Below the pieces are notes generated by a model. The model saw only the letters and a list, made by a program, of their open reading frames with translations. It made no database searches and was not told the origin of the DNA. A stretch of 64,000 nucleotides of DNA from Hyphomicrobiales bacterium (GTDB taxonomy: Bacteria; Pseudomonadota; Alphaproteobacteria; Rhizobiales; Rhizobiaceae), in NCBI GenBank assembly GCA_900469345.1, contig UBWZ01000018.1, forward strand, positions 1 through 64,000, in the 5' to 3' direction. A program made the translations under genes and the position numbers. Shown here one piece after another: positions 61,828 through 64,000 of the stretch (position 1 is the stretch's first letter; each line of letters opens with the position of its first letter).

Positions 61828-62565
61828 TCATCCCTGCAACGGGGTGAAGCGGGCCATCAGCGCGTGGCTCTCGCCGGGATAGGTCAGCCTGACATGGGTG
61901 ACCGACTGATCGAGCCGCCAGGTCTGGCGCTCGACGACGAGGACCGGCGTTCCCTTGGCGAGATGCAGGTGCCGGGCCGCAACCTCATTGGCGCCCAACG
62001 CCGCGATGCGATGCTCGGCAGCGCTCCAGGGCACGTGTCCGAGCAGCCAGGGGCCGGGCGACATGTCGACGAACGTCTCGTCTTCGGCCTCGGGAACGAC
62101 GGCGAGGTTGATCAACCGCTCCTCAAGGCAAAAGGGCGCCTCACCGGCAAAGTGAAGGCATGTGACCGACACGACCTTCTGCCGGGGCGACAGGCCCAGC
62201 GTCTCGCGTTCCGCCTTGTCGGACGACCGCAGGCTGCGCTGCAGTATCCGGTGCGAGTAGGGGCGGTCGAGCGCCTTTACCTCCTCGCGGATGTCGTAGA
62301 TCTCAAGGATGGCGCTCTGCGCCTTTTGCGGCAGGACGACGCTGCCGATCTTGCGGCGCCGTTGCACGAGGCCGGCGCGGGCAAGCTGGGTCAGCACCTT
62401 GTTGACCGTCATCCGCGAGCAGCCATACTCCTCGGCAAGAAGCTGCTCGGACGGGACCTTGTGTCCCGGTGGCCAGCGGCCGGTCATGATGTTCTGCTCG
62501 ATGTCGCCGAGGATGCGCTGATGCAGCGACTGGACCGGAGCGGCATCGGGAGTGGTGTCTGCCAT
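61828..62565 (-). CDS. hutC: Histidine-utilisation repressor HutC (GntR family)
   Basis: About 245 residues from the ATG at 62565; an ATG at 62586 that overlaps the ATPase stop (TGATG) is a fair alternative. The GntR helix-turn-helix is LHQRILGDIEQNIMTGRWPPGHKVPSEQLLAEEYGCSRMTVNKVLTQLARAGLVQRRRKIGSVV. The UTRA domain follows with FCLEERLINLAVVPEAEDETF and AAEHRIAALGANEVAARHLHLAKGTPVLVVERQTW. It represses hut genes until urocanate is bound. It sits after an amino-acid ABC ATPase gene. Confidence 0.9.
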   Translation of the reverse strand: MADTTPDAAPVQSLHQRILGDIEQNIMTGRWPPGHKVPSEQLLAEEYGCSRMTVNKVLTQLARAGLVQRRRKIGSVVLPQKAQSAILEIYDIREEVKALDRPYSHRILQRSLRSSDKAERETLGLSPRQKVVSVTCLHFAGEAPFCLEERLINLAVVPEAEDETFVDMSPGPWLLGHVPWSAAEHRIAALGANEVAARHLHLAKGTPVLVVERQTWRLDQSVTHVRLTYPGESHALMARFTPLQG

Positions 62566-62585
62566 GATCGCCCCGGCTCCGTGCA

Positions 62586-63377
62586 TCACGCCAGCATGCT
62601 GGCGCCACGGTCCAGATAGGTATCGAGGAACTGGTCGAGGCGCGGATGGCGCGGCTTGGCGAAGATCTCAGACGGCGGGCCGGAAAACAGCAGGCGACCG
62701 TGGTCGAGGAAGCTGATCTGGTGGGCGACGGTCGCGGCAAAGCCGATCTCGTGGGTGACGACGACCATGGTCATGCCCTCGGCGGCGAGATCGCGCATGA
62801 CGTTCAGGACTTCGCCGGTGAGTTCCGGATCGAGTGCCGACGTCGGCTCGTCGAACAGCATGATCTTAGGCTCGAGCGCCAGCGCGCGGGCGATCGCGAC
62901 GCGCTGCTGCTGGCCGCCGGAGAGCTGCGAGGGATAGTGATTGGCGCGGTTTTCCAGCCCGACCTTGCGCAGCTGCGCCAGAGCGCGGGCCTCCGCTTCG
63001 CCCTTCGGCAGCTTGTGCACGGTCTTCAGCGCCTCGCTGACATTGCCGAGCGCCGTCATATGCGGCCAGAGGTTGAACTGCTGGAAGACCATGCCGGTCT
63101 TTGCCCGCACCGCGCGGATCTGGGCGGGCGGGAGGCGCTCGCGTTTTCCGTTCGGGGCCTCGAAGAAGCCCAACGCCTCGCCGTTGATGGTGATCATGCC
63201 GCTGGTGGGTTCCTCCAGGAAGGCCAGGCAGCGCAGCAGCGTGCTCTTGCCCGAGCCGGAGGGGCCGATCAGGCAGGAGACCTTGCCTTCGGGTATCTCC
63301 AGATCGATGTCCTGCAGCACGGTGCTGTCGCCGAAGCGCTTGACAAGTTTGGTGATGGCGATGGCGGGAAGGCTCAT
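62586..63377 (-). CDS. Polar amino-acid ABC transporter ATPase
   Basis: 263 residues from the ATG at 63377. Walker A GPSGSGKST, signature LSGGQQQRVAIARALALEP, Walker B IMLFDEPTSALDPELTGE, and H-loop VVTHEIGFA are intact. The pattern is that of GlnQ/HisP-type ATPases. It overlaps the permease by four bases and meets hutC at its end. Linkage to hutC makes histidine or urocanate a likely cargo, by inference. Confidence 0.92.
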   Translation of the reverse strand: MSLPAIAITKLVKRFGDSTVLQDIDLEIPEGKVSCLIGPSGSGKSTLLRCLAFLEEPTSGMITINGEALGFFEAPNGKRERLPPAQIRAVRAKTGMVFQQFNLWPHMTALGNVSEALKTVHKLPKGEAEARALAQLRKVGLENRANHYPSQLSGGQQQRVAIARALALEPKIMLFDEPTSALDPELTGEVLNVMRDLAAEGMTMVVVTHEIGFAATVAHQISFLDHGRLLFSGPPSEIFAKPRHPRLDQFLDTYLDRGASMLA

Positions 63378-64000
63378 GCGTTTGCAGTCCTCAAGCGGGA
63401 AAGACGGTTTTCGGCCACGCGTCCGAGCCGACCGGTCGCCTCGACGATCGCCCAGTAGATGACGGCAAGGACGAAGATGGCCTCCAGGAAGGCATATTGC
63501 TGCGAGCCGATGGCGCTCACCGTCGCCGTCAGCTCCGGAACCGTGATGATGGACAGCACGGCAGATTCCTTGAGCAGGATGACCGCGAGATTGACGGCGG
63601 GCGGGAGCACGATCAGGGCCATTTCCGGGATCTGGACCCGGCGGATCGCCTGCAGCCGGCTGAGGCCGAGGCATTCCGCGGCCTCCACGTGGCCGGGCGG
63701 CACGGCGGCATAACCGGCGCGGAAGATCTCGCTGTAATAGGCCGCGGCATAGACCGTGAGCGCGATCAGGCCGCAGGGGATGGGATCGAGCATCAGGCCG
63801 ACGAAGGGCCCTCCGTAGTAGAGAAGAAAGACCTGGATCAGGAAGGGCGTGCCGCGCAGTACCTCCACCAGGGCGCCGAGCCCGAGGTTGATCGCCCGTC
63901 CGCCGAACCGCCGGGCGGTGGCGACCAGAAAGCCGACGGCCACGCCACCGGCGATGCCGACAAGCCACAGAATGAGGGTGACCAGAAGGCCGCTGCCGAT
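63374..64000 (-). CDS. Polar amino-acid ABC transporter permease (5' end outside the window)
   Basis: The frame is open to the last base of the window, so the true start lies beyond it; at least 208 residues are visible. It shows LLVTLILWLVGIAGG, GALVEVLRGTPFLIQVFLLYYGGP, and the ATPase-contact loop AAYYSEIFRAGYAAVPPGHVEAAECLGLSRLQAIRRVQIPEM, all typical of HisQ/HisM/GlnP-type permeases. Further ABC genes, including the binding protein, probably lie to the right. Confidence 0.9.
   Translation of the reverse strand: MGSGLLVTLILWLVGIAGGVAVGFLVATARRFGGRAINLGLGALVEVLRGTPFLIQVFLLYYGGPFVGLMLDPIPCGLIALTVYAAAYYSEIFRAGYAAVPPGHVEAAECLGLSRLQAIRRVQIPEMALIVLPPAVNLAVILLKESAVLSIITVPELTATVSAIGSQQYAFLEAIFVLAVIYWAIVEATGRLGRVAENRLSRLRTANA

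Overview
The window looks like a chromosome or chromid segment from a member of the Rhizobiaceae (Rhizobium/Agrobacterium/Neorhizobium/Ensifer type). The DNA is GC-rich with strong third-position GC bias. It is dense in ABC importers for peptides, sugars and amino acids, each packed with catabolic enzymes and its own regulator (IclR, LacI, SorC, Lrp, HutC). It also has a hutF-type histidine pathway, an arginase/ornithine cyclodeaminase pair, and a polysaccharide cluster with rhizobial-style pyruvyltransferases. No rRNA, tRNA, transposase, phage gene or CRISPR array was seen. The assignment is inferred from gene content only.

Layout. (1) 1-11782: a terminator from an upstream gene, an IclR regulator on the minus strand, then a nine-gene plus-strand operon: polysaccharide-deacetylase-type hydrolase, family 5 peptide ABC transporter (binding protein, two permeases, two ATPases), SDR dehydrogenase, penicillin-acylase-type amidase and M20 peptidase. 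It looks like a scavenging module for an N-acylated or amide compound. (2) 11845-20960: a LacI regulator facing a ribose-type sugar ABC operon that also holds a ketose 3-epimerase-like protein, an FGGY kinase and a class II aldolase. This is a plausible epimerise, phosphorylate and cleave route for a ketose. (3) 21327-29262: a MalEFGK-type sugar operon with a SIS-domain isomerase, a TIM-barrel isomerase, a SorC regulator and a polyol-dehydrogenase-like enzyme, ending in a strong hairpin. (4) 29572-37784: a complete kdpFABCDE high-affinity potassium system, preceded by an additional 27-residue membrane peptide.

(5) 37844-50078: a cell-surface polysaccharide region. It holds two unknown proteins and a small membrane protein, three related pyruvyltransferase-family proteins, two family-4-type glycosyltransferases, an outer-membrane export lipoprotein (Wza/KpsD type), an inner-membrane KpsE-type chain-length/export protein, and a KpsT-like ATPase whose signature and switch motifs are degenerate. 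No KpsM permease, KpsC or KpsS is present. This is the least ordinary part of the window. (6) 50342-64000: a lone TIM-barrel isomerase; an Lrp regulator divergent from arginase and ornithine cyclodeaminase (arginine to proline); hutIHU plus a HutD-like gene divergent from hutF, with a near-perfect operator between them; and a minus-strand operon of polar amino-acid ABC permease (cut by the window end), ATPase, hutC and a flavin-dependent monooxygenase.

Shared regulatory features are visible. Stem-loops follow the solute-binding-protein genes of both sugar operons, and one sits between kdpA and kdpB. Candidate operators lie in front of the LacI, SorC-operon, hut, arginase and polysaccharide-export genes. 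Starts were chosen from ribosome-binding-site spacing and stop-start overlaps. All functional calls are from reading the sequence and knowledge of the families; no database search was run.
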